A stretch of DNA of 64,000 bases from Labrys miyagiensis. Lineage in GTDB: Bacteria; Pseudomonadota; Alphaproteobacteria; Rhizobiales; Labraceae. The notes under the pieces are model-generated. The model ran no database searches and was not told where the DNA came from. It was given only the letters and a program-made list of their open reading frames with translations. The stretch lies in the NCBI RefSeq assembly GCF_030160835.1, contig NZ_BSPC01000026.1:182326-246325 (forward strand), in the 5' to 3' direction. Each line of letters opens with the position of its first letter. The stretch's first letter is position 1. The position numbers were made by a program, and so were the translations under genes. Positions 26,736 to 34,504 of this stretch are shown here, piece by piece.

Positions 26736-27755
26736 ATGTCGCTGCTGCAGAACTTCGAACGCTATCCGCTCACCTTCGGTCCGACGCCGATCGAACATCT
26801 GCCGCGGCTGACGCAGGCACTGGGCGGGCAGGTCGAGATCTATGCCAAGCGCGACGACTGCAATTCGGGCCTCGCCATGGGCGGCAACAAGCTCAGGAAG
26901 CTTGAATATATCGTGCCGGACGCCATCGCTGCGGGCGCGGATACGTTGGTCTCGATCGGCGGCGTGCAGTCGAACCACACGCGCATGGTGGCGGCGACGG
27001 CCGCGAAGATCGGCATGAAATGCGTGGTGGTGCAGGAGAAATGGGTTCCACATTACGACGCGGTCTATGACCGGGTCGGCAACATCCTGCTGACCCGCCT
27101 GATGGGCGCCGACAGCCGGCTGGTGGAGGACGGTTTCGACATCGGCATCCGCAAGAGCTGGGAGGATGCGATCCAGTCGGTCAGGGATGCCGGCGGAACG
27201 CCCTATCCGATCCCGGCCGGGGCTTCCGTGCACAAATTCGGGGCTCTCGGCTATATCGGCTTCGCCGAGGAAGTGGCGAGGCAGGAAGCCGAGCTTGGCT
27301 TTACGTTCGACTATATCATCGTTTGCGTCGTCACCGGCTCCACGCAGGCCGGCATGATCGTCGGCTTCGCCGCGCAGGACCGCGCCGAGAGGGTCATCGG
27401 CATCGATGCGTCGGGGACCCTGGCGCAGACCCGGGCTCAGGTGCGCGGTATCGTCGACAACGCGGCCACGCTGGTCGGCCTCGGCCGCCCCGTGCGCGAG
27501 GACGAGATCGTCATCAACCCCGATTACGCCTATCCCGCCTATGGCGTGCCGTCCGAGGAGACCAATGCGGCGATCCGCCTTGCCGCGCGCACCGAGGCGA
27601 TGATCACCGATCCCGTCTATGAGGGCAAGTCGATGCAGGGCATGATCGACCTGGTCCGCAAGGGCTTTTTCCCGAAGGGGTCGAAGGTTCTTTATGCCCA
27701 TCTCGGCGGAGCGCCGGCGATCAACGGCTACAGCTATTACTACAAGGAGGGCTGA
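26736..27755 (+). CDS. acdS: 1-Aminocyclopropane-1-carboxylate (ACC) deaminase
   Basis: The 339-residue PLP enzyme opens the ring of ACC, the plant ethylene precursor, giving 2-oxobutanoate and ammonia; bacteria making it can lower plant ethylene. It begins [20 protein letters not shown] like characterised AcdS. PLP Lys52 lies in [10 protein letters not shown], and [10 protein letters not shown] supplies the Ser. The discriminating [19 protein letters not shown] gives Tyr295 and Glu296, with Leu323 in YAHLGGAP. These are the residues that separate true ACC deaminases from D-cysteine desulfhydrases. It is cytoplasmic and divergent from the Lrp-type regulator. Confidence 0.95.
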   Translation: MSLLQNFERYPLTFGPTPIEHLPRLTQALGGQVEIYAKRDDCNSGLAMGGNKLRKLEYIVPDAIAAGADTLVSIGGVQSNHTRMVAATAAKIGMKCVVVQEKWVPHYDAVYDRVGNILLTRLMGADSRLVEDGFDIGIRKSWEDAIQSVRDAGGTPYPIPAGASVHKFGALGYIGFAEEVARQEAELGFTFDYIIVCVVTGSTQAGMIVGFAAQDRAERVIGIDASGTLAQTRAQVRGIVDNAATLVGLGRPVREDEIVINPDYAYPAYGVPSEETNAAIRLAARTEAMITDPVYEGKSMQGMIDLVRKGFFPKGSKVLYAHLGGAPAINGYSYYYKEG

Positions 27756-27831
27756 CGGGGGGCTTCACACCGTGCGGAGAGTAAGTGCATCGCTGTGAGG
27801 CTGTCATCCCCGGCACGGTCGAGCGCTCTTG

Positions 27832-28131
27832 CCGGGTGCGCGGACGTCCTATGACACTCAAGTGAGTGTCAGACGATCCGCTCTTGGAAACGTTGCGGCT
27901 GCTGGTTGGAAGAGGCGGACGAGACGTCCACAGGCGCCAACTTTACGCGCCGAAGCGGCGGAAACTGGAGGGGCGATCACCGATCGCCCTCTTCCTTTTC
28001 CGCAAAACGCATCGTTTCCAAGATTGTCGATCCCGCCACTTCGGCGATGCCGAAGTGGCGGGATCGACACTCCCACTGTGCGTCTTACTGCGTAAAGTTA
28101 GCGCCTATGGACGAGACGTCCGCGCACCCGG
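27832..28131. repeat. Nested palindromic element (outer unit)
   Basis: The outer ends CCGGGTGCGCGGACGTC (27832-27848) and GACGTCCGCGCACCCGG (28115-28131) are exact reverse complements and match the 9.6- and 11.1-kb elements. The expected CTTGGAAACG centre is present at 27882-27891. The unit is interrupted twice: by a small hairpin TGACACTCA-AG-TGAGTGTCA (27852-27871) in the left arm, and by a 181-nt element in the right arm. It lies in the 1.6-kb gene-free region after acdS. Confidence 0.9.
27930..28110. mobile_element. MITE-like element inserted in the palindromic repeat
   Basis: The 181-nt insert is flanked by direct copies of ACGAGACGTCC (27919-27929 and 28111-28121), consistent with an 11-bp target duplication, although the duplicated word is part of the host repeat. 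Its near-terminal inverted repeats are AGGCGCCAACTTTACGC (27932-27948) and GCGTAAAGTTAGCGCCT (28090-28106), one mismatch. Internally it has GGGCGATCACCGATCGCCC (27971-27989), GTTTCCAAG and a perfect 20-bp hairpin (28026-28045 with 28049-28068). There is no coding capacity. A relative lies at 55,600-55,747. Confidence 0.75.
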
Positions 28132-28229
28132 GAAACGCCCCCAACGGCAATGCCGTCGTAAATCGTTGATCCGAGTTCGCATCTCAGACATAAAGAGAAC
28201 GTATCTTGACTTCCGTTCGGTCCCATGCT

Positions 28230-28800
28230 TTATTCCCTAACGGAACGAGGCGTCAGCGGCCGGCGCAGGTACAACCCGGCTCCGAACGCTTCCATCCACC
28301 CCGACAGCCTATTCACGTGGTAGGCGCATGCGGCAGTCCTGCTTCTCTCGAGGCCGGCTTCCAGGGGTGACGAGCGGGACAGACGGGATCGGCACCCCAT
28401 GGAAGTGCCCTGTGATCCCTGGACGGAGCGTGAAGGGCTTGAGCCCGGCAACGCCTTCGTCCCATCTCCCGCCGATGCGGTGAAGACGGCTGATGCCACT
28501 GTCCGGCCAGGACTGCAGCGCTGAGCCCCTTCGCCGAGCCGGCTGGCTCAGGTTCGGATGGTCCGTGCCATCCGCTCCCGGCTCGCCTCCGCCTTGCTGA
28601 AGGCGGAAAAACAGGTGGCCTTGCGCGCCTTGTCAGCGGGCCAGGCAGCCGGAACGGGGCGATGGCGGCCTGCACCGACAGTGCGGCCTGCATCTTCCAT
28701 GAGCCTGCCTTCACGGCTGCTCCGCAGCCGCCATCGCCCGGTCTCCTCATCAACCCAGCCGGAAAGGGCGTGGGAACGAAGGCGTTTGTGCATTGAGTGA
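28230..28800. other. GC-rich block of unknown nature
   Basis: About 570 bp of GC-rich sequence between A/T-richer flanks with several short overlapping open frames on both strands, none recognisable. GGGCGATGGCGGC (28657-28669) pairs exactly with GCCGCCATCGCCC (28727-28739). On the reverse strand one frame reads HRIGGRWDEGVAGLKPFTLR, coding-like in composition but without a confident start or full length. It could be a decayed gene, a structured RNA or a mobile-element remnant. I assign no function. Confidence 0.4.
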
Positions 28801-28883
28801 GAAAATGCCGATGGCAAGAGAGTCTGAACGCTCGGGGATCGTTTCAGCGATTTCAGAATACCCGTCGATCGACTCTTTTCAAC

Positions 28884-28988
28884 CTAAAGCGCTTTGCGAT
28901 TTGACTGCATCGGCAAGAATCGCAAAGACGCGTCGAAACAAAGAGTTAGAGCAAAGAAGCGTTCACGCTTGAACGCGCTTTGCTCTAG
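28884..28988. repeat. 105-nt dispersed repeat, copy 2
   Basis: Near-identical to 18295-18399, with shared GCAAGAATCGCAAAGACGCG and GAAACAAAGAGTTAGAGCAA. The end is an AGCGTTCACGC/GAACGCGCTTTGCTCTAG-type hairpin. It is followed by an A/T-rich 29,040-29,180 stretch, probably promoter DNA for the next operon. Confidence 0.9.
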
Positions 28989-29363
28989 TGCCAGGCGGCG
29001 ACGGACGGCTTTTCGATGCGCTGGAAACGTTGCCGGGTAAGTAACCTATGCACGCATCATATTATTTGTTCTAAAATTTGGGGAATAATACACTCATAGA
29101 TTGTATTTTGGAGGGCTTCTCCGGAATCAAATATGGATATTTTCCTCTCCATATGTATAGAGTGATCAAGTCACGCGTTTTTCACGCAGTCGGGCGGAAA
29201 TGTACTTGCGTCACAACCGGCTCGTCATTGGTAACCGGGGGCGGGCCATGAATAAGAACACCTCGCCTTCTGAATTCGCCCGTATGACCGCTCTGCACCT
29301 GCCCGCCAGCTAAGGCGAATCCTGGCAGCCGTCTCACCTCAAACCGTCCGACAGGAGATCCTC

Positions 29364-29861
29364 ATGGCGCCGCAGCGTATCGTGATCTTGCGTCATGCCG
29401 AAAAGCCGGCTGACGCCAACGATCCCAATCTCAGTCCGGCCGGGCAGGCCCGAGCGCAAATGCTCGCGACGCTGATCCCGCAGCTCTTCCCAAATCCCAA
29501 CTTCCTGTTCGCCGCTGCGCCTTCCACGGAGAGCAATCGGCCCGTGGAGACTCTGCAGCCCACGGCGACCGCGTTGAACATGACCCTCAACGCCAGCTAT
29601 GCGGACGGCGATTACGCACGGCTTGCCGGCGATCTCCTCTCTCAGCCTGCCTATGATGGCACGCTGATCATCATCTGCTGGCATCACGGCCATATCCCCA
29701 AGCTCGCCAAGGCGCTCGGCGTCGCCTCTTCGGTGGTGGACAGCACGCCGCCCGTCGTCAACAAGAAGTGGGACAGCACCGTGTTCGACCGCTTCTGGAT
29801 CCTCGATTTCAGCCAGGCCGGGGTGTCCCTGACCTCCATTCTCCAGGAACCGCCCCAGTAA
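29364..29861 (+). CDS. Histidine-phosphatase-superfamily protein
   Basis: The 165-residue protein starts MAPQRIVILRHAEKPADAND; the RHAEKP motif (Arg10, His11) is the phosphohistidine-forming signature of the phosphoglycerate-mutase-like superfamily. NLSPAGQARAQML follows as usual. The second catalytic His is likely in CWHHGHIPKLAKAL (about residue 117). There is no signal peptide, so it is cytosolic. It lies 40 bp before the phospholipase D-like gene and probably shares its transcript. The substrate is unknown. Upstream, 28,989-29,363 contains an A/T-rich stretch and a very short open frame (29,248-29,313) not called as a gene. Confidence 0.85.
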   Translation: MAPQRIVILRHAEKPADANDPNLSPAGQARAQMLATLIPQLFPNPNFLFAAAPSTESNRPVETLQPTATALNMTLNASYADGDYARLAGDLLSQPAYDGTLIIICWHHGHIPKLAKALGVASSVVDSTPPVVNKKWDSTVFDRFWILDFSQAGVSLTSILQEPPQ

Positions 29862-29901
29862 GGCGGCGCCTGCCTTGTGCCTATCCAAGGAGTCACTCGA
29901 C

Positions 29902-31593
29902 ATGGACGACTTCATGAATGCCGCGCAGTCCGGGAATTTGTCGGTCAAGCTCTGGCGTGGGGAGCGCATGTGCCTGATCGGCATGGATGTCGCCAATCCC
30001 GAGCCCGATTTCGTCGGTTTCTCCATCGAGGTGAAGGCGCCGGGGGATGCGCAATATCAAGCTTTGAAGAACAGGCTGAACTTCGATTATACCGCCTCGC
30101 CCACTGGGGTGGATGGCTACCGGAATTACGATTCGACCTCCGCGCCGTTCCAGAAATTCCGCTGGATCCACTTTCCAAGGGATCCCCAGGACGGGATCTA
30201 TCTCTATCGTGTCACCAAGCTGCATATGGATGGCAACGGTGCATTGCACGCCGGCGTTCAGGTGACCGACCTCGGTATTTCGCTGAGCCGGATGGTTTAC
30301 GGCGACTATCTCGACATCGGTTTCACCCGCAGTTTCGCCTCCTCGCAGGCCTATGAGGACAAGTATCACGGTGCCCAGAACGTCATCCCCGGCAAAGGGG
30401 ACAGCGGGCTTGGCTTCAACAAGGTTGCCGGCGACGTCTATCAATGGCTCGGCTTCGAAGCCTATGACCTGATCTTCGGCATCCTCGATGAGGTGAAGAA
30501 CGACACCAGCCTCTCCCTCGATGTTTTCGCTTACGACTTCAACGAGCCGGATATACTGGCCCGGCTCGAAGCCTGCGGCGCGCGGGTACGCGCGGTCATC
30601 GACGATTCCGCGGGCCATCGCGACGCCGACAGTGACGAAAGCCAGGCCGCTGCCCGGCTGCAGGCTTCCGCCGGCGCCGGCAACGTCAAGCGCATGCATT
30701 TCCACACCCTGCAGCACAACAAGGTCTTCATCGTCCGCCGCAATGGCCAGCCCGAAAAGGTGTTGTTCGGCTCGACCAATTTCAGTTTCAGGGGCATCTA
30801 CATCCAGGCGAACAACGCGCTGGTTTTCCATTCAAGCGATGCCGCCGGCCTGTTCGCCAAGAGCTTCGATCTCGCTTTCGCCGGCGGCACGGGCTTCGCC
30901 TCGGATCCCATCAGCACAGGGTGGCACTCCGTGGCGCCGGATGGCAAGCCGAAGGCGAGCTTCTGCTTTTCGCCCCATGCGGATACAAACCTGTCGCTCG
31001 TGCCCGTCGGCAACGCCATCGACCAGGCGACCTCCTCGGTGTTCTTCGCCATCGCCTTCCTCAACCAGATCCGCTCGGGCCCGACGCGTGAGGCGATCGA
31101 CAGGCTGATGGGCAAGGATCTCTTCAGCTACGGCGTCGTCGATTCCAACACCAAGCTGGAGATCAAGAAGCCCGATGGCTCGGTGGGCCTCGTCGATTTT
31201 GCCTATCTCGCCGCTCATACGCCCGAGCCGTTCAAGCAGGAATGGGCAGGCGGCAATGGCATCCGTGAGCACAACAAATTCGTGGTCACCGATTTCAACC
31301 TGCCCACGGCGAAGGTGTTCACCGGCTCCTCGAACCTGTCGCCGAGCGGGGAGAAGAACAATGGTGACAATCTGGTGCTGATCGAGGACCAGCGCGTTGC
31401 CACCGCCTTTGCCATCAACGCACTGCAGCTCTTCGACCACCTGCATTTCCGCTCGGCGATGCAGGCCGCCTCGACGCCGACGGAACTGGTCCTGGCCAAG
31501 CCGACGGCGCTCAGCGGCGAGCCGGCCTGGTTCGAGCACTTCTATGTCGCCAACAGCCAGCAGGCGCGCGACCGGCTGCTGTTCTCGCACTGA
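29902..31593 (+). CDS. Phospholipase D-like domain protein, 563 aa
   Basis: The start at ATG 29902 follows AAGGAGTCACTCGAC. The N-terminal 200 residues (QSGNLSVKLWRGERMCLIGM ... HFPRDPQDGIYLYRVTKLHM) form an all-beta-looking region unlike plain PLD enzymes. Two PLDc_2-type half sites follow: HNK with GSTNFSFRG (His272, Lys274) and HNK with GSSNLSPSG (His457, Lys459), so the active site is complete. PLD-fold proteins hydrolyse phosphodiesters in lipids or nucleic acids; which one is unknown. No signal peptide or membrane helix is visible. The adjoining phosphatase gene suggests joint action on a phosphorylated substrate. Confidence 0.85.
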   Translation: MDDFMNAAQSGNLSVKLWRGERMCLIGMDVANPEPDFVGFSIEVKAPGDAQYQALKNRLNFDYTASPTGVDGYRNYDSTSAPFQKFRWIHFPRDPQDGIYLYRVTKLHMDGNGALHAGVQVTDLGISLSRMVYGDYLDIGFTRSFASSQAYEDKYHGAQNVIPGKGDSGLGFNKVAGDVYQWLGFEAYDLIFGILDEVKNDTSLSLDVFAYDFNEPDILARLEACGARVRAVIDDSAGHRDADSDESQAAARLQASAGAGNVKRMHFHTLQHNKVFIVRRNGQPEKVLFGSTNFSFRGIYIQANNALVFHSSDAAGLFAKSFDLAFAGGTGFASDPISTGWHSVAPDGKPKASFCFSPHADTNLSLVPVGNAIDQATSSVFFAIAFLNQIRSGPTREAIDRLMGKDLFSYGVVDSNTKLEIKKPDGSVGLVDFAYLAAHTPEPFKQEWAGGNGIREHNKFVVTDFNLPTAKVFTGSSNLSPSGEKNNGDNLVLIEDQRVATAFAINALQLFDHLHFRSAMQAASTPTELVLAKPTALSGEPAWFEHFYVANSQQARDRLLFSH

Positions 31594-31834
31594 CGGGGGC
31601 AGACGACCGCGAGCCCGATCAGGCAGGCGAGGGGCCTCCGCAAAGTTGGTTCCCAAGGGGGTGCCTATGGGGCCGGAAGGCGTCAGATCGGCCAGGCCGC
31701 CTGTACCGGCAGCTTGGCACGGTCCTGACACGCAAAAGCAAAATGCGTTCAGGTAGGAGCGGATTTCCAAATTAGCGCATTGGCATCGAAAGCATTTTGC
31801 GATTCTTGGTGCTTCGATCTGAAGGTAAGACGCA

Positions 31835-32278
31835 CTATTGATTGATCTCGGGTTCGACGAGCCGCGCCAGGTTTTTCAGCGATTCCTGCCAGCCGAGATA
31901 GCAGGCCTCGGGTGGAATGAGGTCCGGTATGCCTGCCTGCTCGATGTTCACTTCGGTACCGACGGAGACTTTCTTCAACGCCACGGTCACGTGCATCTCG
32001 CCGGGCAGGTTGGGATCGTCGAACTTGTCCGTGTAGCGAATGCGCTCACCCGGAACGAGCTCGAGATAGTCGCCGCCAAAGGCGTGGCTGGCGCCCGTGG
32101 TGAAGTTCCGGAACGACATTTTGAACGTGCCGCCGACCTTCGCTTCAAGATGGTACACCGTGCAGGTAAAACCGTTGGGCGGAAGCCATTTGGCGAGGGC
32201 GTCCGCCTCGATGAAGGCGCGATAGACTTTCTCCGGGCTCGTCGCCAGGACGCGATGCAAGCGTATGGTGCTCGGCAT
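31835..32278 (-). CDS. SRPBCC/AHSA1-like START-fold protein
   Basis: The 147-residue protein has the opening RLHRVLATSPEKVYRAFIEA, DALAKWLPPNGF, GGTFKMSFRNF and the closing C-terminal helix GWQESLKNLARLVEPEIN of the AHSA1-like SRPBCC family. These small cytosolic proteins bind hydrophobic ligands or act as stress/polyketide-related enzymes; no ligand can be inferred. It lies 43 bp downstream of the YCII-like gene on the same strand, a pairing frequent in soil bacteria. The 241 bp on its other side hold no gene. Confidence 0.88.
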   Translation of the reverse strand: MPSTIRLHRVLATSPEKVYRAFIEADALAKWLPPNGFTCTVYHLEAKVGGTFKMSFRNFTTGASHAFGGDYLELVPGERIRYTDKFDDPNLPGEMHVTVALKKVSVGTEVNIEQAGIPDLIPPEACYLGWQESLKNLARLVEPEINQ

Positions 32279-32321
32279 GCTTGTTTACCTCATGAGGTGA
32301 TGGAACGAATGGTGCGACCGG

Positions 32322-32687
32322 TCAGGCGCCGGGTATCGGCAGAACCGGCATGATTTCCACGGACTCGCCGGGGAAGATCGTGAAATGCGGATGGTTCTCG
32401 AACAGCCTGGCGGCGGCTTCGTGCGATTCCGCCCGCACGACCATGAAGGCGCCCAGCTCGTTGCTCACATCCGCGATGCCGCGTTCGCCGACCTTCTTGG
32501 TCTTGCCGAGCGGCCCGCCCATCGCGGCAACCACCGCCTGGTGCTTTTCGGCCCAGGCTTTCCAGGCTGCGATGCCCTCCTGCTCCCTAGCGCGCCTTTT
32601 GGCTTCGGGAAGCGCCATCCATGCCTGCATGCGCGGATTGTTCTTATTGCCGAGAAAGACGGCAAGGTAGGTATCGTTCTGGCTCAT
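32322..32687 (-). CDS. YCII-related domain protein
   Basis: From ATG 32687, preceded by GAGAGGAAACCGC, the product is 121 residues. It begins MSQNDTYLAVFLGNKNNPRM and contains KAWAEKHQAVVAAMGGPLGK, VSNELGAFMVVRAESHEAAA and ARLFENHPHFTIFPGESVEI, typical of the ferredoxin-like YCII/DGPF fold, where a His-Asp pair may be catalytic. The longer frame to 32798 has no extra similarity. It is probably co-transcribed with the SRPBCC gene. Role unknown. Confidence 0.85.
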   Translation of the reverse strand: MSQNDTYLAVFLGNKNNPRMQAWMALPEAKRRAREQEGIAAWKAWAEKHQAVVAAMGGPLGKTKKVGERGIADVSNELGAFMVVRAESHEAAARLFENHPHFTIFPGESVEIMPVLPIPGA

Positions 32688-32845
32688 GCGGTTTCCTCTC
32701 CTCTGTGGATCGCGGTTGAATTGCCGGTCCATGCTCCGAGGACGAACGACGCATGGCCGATCCGACAAGCGGCATGAGATTTCTCGGGGCGTCGGCAACC
32801 TTAGGTCAAGCCTCCGCGTCTCGCCAGCTTCGGGCTAATGCTGCC

Positions 32846-33637
32846 CTACCGCACCCGTCTCGTGCGGACCCGCGTGGCGGCGAGATAGACGAGTGAGCCG
32901 AGCGCGGTGATCCAGAAGCTGGTCGGCCAATCCGTATAGAAGGCGAGGGTGAGGCTGATCCAGGCGGTCATCACCGCGATCGCCACCGAAAGGGCGACGC
33001 CCTGATAGACGCGCTGCGTGAGGTGCATGGCCGCGGCGGCCGGCGCCACCATCAGGGCGAAGACCAGCAGCACGCCGACGATCTGCATGGCTTCGGCCGT
33101 GGTCACCGCGACGATCACCATGAAGAGGGCCGAGATGAGTTCCAGCCGCACGCCCTTGGCTTCGGCGAGCTCCGGCTGCAGGCTGGCGAAGGTGAGGGGG
33201 CGGCCGATGACGGCGAGCCCGACCAGGCAGGCGAGGCCGAGCCCGGCCAGGATCCACACCGTCACCTGGCTCACGCCGAGGACATTGCCGAACAGCAGGC
33301 TGGTCACCGCGCCGGCATAGGCGGTGTAGAAATGCAGGAACAGGAGGCCGATGCCGAGCGAGAGCGTCAGCACGATACCGATGGCGACATCGCGATGCGC
33401 GCGCTCACCGAGCAGCCCGATGCCGATGCCGGCAAGCACCGTGAAGACGGTGAGTCCGAAGAAGGGAGAAAATCCGATGAGGGCCGCGCCTGTCGCGCCG
33501 GGAAAACCGACATGGGCGAGGGCATGGCCGGCAAAGGTCTCGCCGCGCAGCACCAGGAAATAGCCGACGGCGCCGGCCACGATGCCGACGATAGTGCACG
33601 CCACGAAGGCGTTGCGCATGAATTCATACTCGAACAT
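32846..33637 (-). CDS. znuB: Zinc-type ABC transporter permease (ZnuB-like)
   Basis: The 263-residue ABC-3 permease has about eight helices. Family motifs include RGETFAGHALAHVGFPGATG near residue 30 and AEAKGVRLELISALFMVIVA with MQIVGVLLVFALMVAPAAAA near residue 185. It forms the membrane channel with the ATPase and solute-binding protein encoded upstream. A 26-bp inverted repeat separates it from znuC within the operon, so its expression may be attenuated relative to znuAC. Confidence 0.9.
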   Translation of the reverse strand: MFEYEFMRNAFVACTIVGIVAGAVGYFLVLRGETFAGHALAHVGFPGATGAALIGFSPFFGLTVFTVLAGIGIGLLGERAHRDVAIGIVLTLSLGIGLLFLHFYTAYAGAVTSLLFGNVLGVSQVTVWILAGLGLACLVGLAVIGRPLTFASLQPELAEAKGVRLELISALFMVIVAVTTAEAMQIVGVLLVFALMVAPAAAAMHLTQRVYQGVALSVAIAVMTAWISLTLAFYTDWPTSFWITALGSLVYLAATRVRTRRVR

Positions 33638-33648
33638 CAGTCACTCTC

Positions 33649-33717
33649 GGGGGGCGGGTCTTCAGACCCGCCTTCACGTAAACCCTATCAGAAGGCGGGT
33701 CTGAAGACCCGCCCCCC
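33649..33717. repeat. Palindromic element between znuC and znuB, 26-bp perfect arms
   Basis: GGGGGGCGGGTCTTCAGACC from 33649 (arm to 33674) pairs perfectly with 33692-33717. Each arm contains GGCGGGTCTTCAGACCCGCC-like dyad symmetry. On the coding (minus) strand it begins one base after the znuC stop (complement 33719-33721) and ends 11 bases before the znuB start. It lacks the TTGGAAAC centre. Confidence 0.9.
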
Positions 33718-33718
33718 G

Positions 33719-34504
33719 CTACTCATGCACATGGCTTTCGAGCTCACCTTCCTCGGCCATCACGAAGATGCGCCCGTTGACGCGGGCGACGTGGATGGGC
33801 GTGCGGTAGAGGTCGGAAAGCACATGCCGGTTCACCACCTCGTTCACCGTGCCGATGGCGGCGCGGCCATTGCCGAGATAGAGCACCTGGTCGACGGCGT
33901 TGAGCAGCGGGTTGATCTCGTGCGCGCAGAACAGCACGGCGATGCCGCGTTCGACCGCCACCTCCTTGATCAGCTCGACGATGCCGCGCTGATGGGCGGG
34001 GTCGAGGCTGGCCAGGGGTTCGTCGAGCAGCAGCAGGTGGGGATCGCCGATCAGGGCCTGCGCGATCAGGAGTCGCTGGCGCTCGCCGCCCGAGAGCTGC
34101 GAGATCGGCCGGCGGGCAAGATCGGTGGCACCCACGCGCTCGATCGCCGCCCAGGCGGCCTCCCTGTCGGCGGCTGAGGCGAAGGGCCAGCCCCAGCGTG
34201 TGCCGCCGACGGCGCCGAGCACCAGCTCATAGCCGCTGAGGCTGAGCTGGGCGGCGCTCCTGCGCATCTGCGGCATATAGCCGATCCTGGGATCGCCGCG
34301 GCGCGGTGTCTCGCCGAGCACGCTGATCCGCCCACTCTGCGGCGTGACCAGGCCGAGCACAGCGCGCATCAGCGTGGTCTTGCCGGCGCCGTTCGGGCCG
34401 AGCACGCCGACGAACTGGCCTTCGGCAATGGAAAAGGAGACGCTGGACAGGATCCGGCGTCTCCCCAGCGTCAGGCTGACTTTCTCGAAGCCGATAGCAC
34501 TCAC
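33719..34504 (-). CDS. znuC: Zinc-type ABC transporter ATPase (ZnuC-like)
   Basis: The 261-residue ATPase has Walker A GPNGAGKTTL (about residues 35-44), signature QLSGGERQRLLIAQALI, Walker B HLLLLDEPLASLD and switch His in FCAHEINPLL. Its start overlaps the znuA stop (ATGA at 34501-34504). It energises metal uptake by ZnuB. The C-terminus has no obvious His-rich tail. In the family, such ATPases serve Zn or Mn importers; the upstream Zur-like box favours zinc. Confidence 0.9.
   Translation of the reverse strand: MSAIGFEKVSLTLGRRRILSSVSFSIAEGQFVGVLGPNGAGKTTLMRAVLGLVTPQSGRISVLGETPRRGDPRIGYMPQMRRSAAQLSLSGYELVLGAVGGTRWGWPFASAADREAAWAAIERVGATDLARRPISQLSGGERQRLLIAQALIGDPHLLLLDEPLASLDPAHQRGIVELIKEVAVERGIAVLFCAHEINPLLNAVDQVLYLGNGRAAIGTVNEVVNRHVLSDLYRTPIHVARVNGRIFVMAEEGELESHVHE

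Noticed and set aside
27832-28131. Complete insertion sequence with transposase
   Set aside because: Neither the nested elements nor any other place in the window encodes a recognisable transposase or integrase.
29248-29313. 21-codon frame MNKNTSPSEFARMTALHLPA
   Set aside because: It has GGGGGCGGG upstream and could be a leader peptide, but nothing beyond an ATG and a stop supports it.
31638-31672. Possible decayed end of the 27.9-kb insert type (GCAAAGTTGGTTCCC ... GCCTATGG)
   Set aside because: Only loose similarity and no partner inverted end was found nearby.
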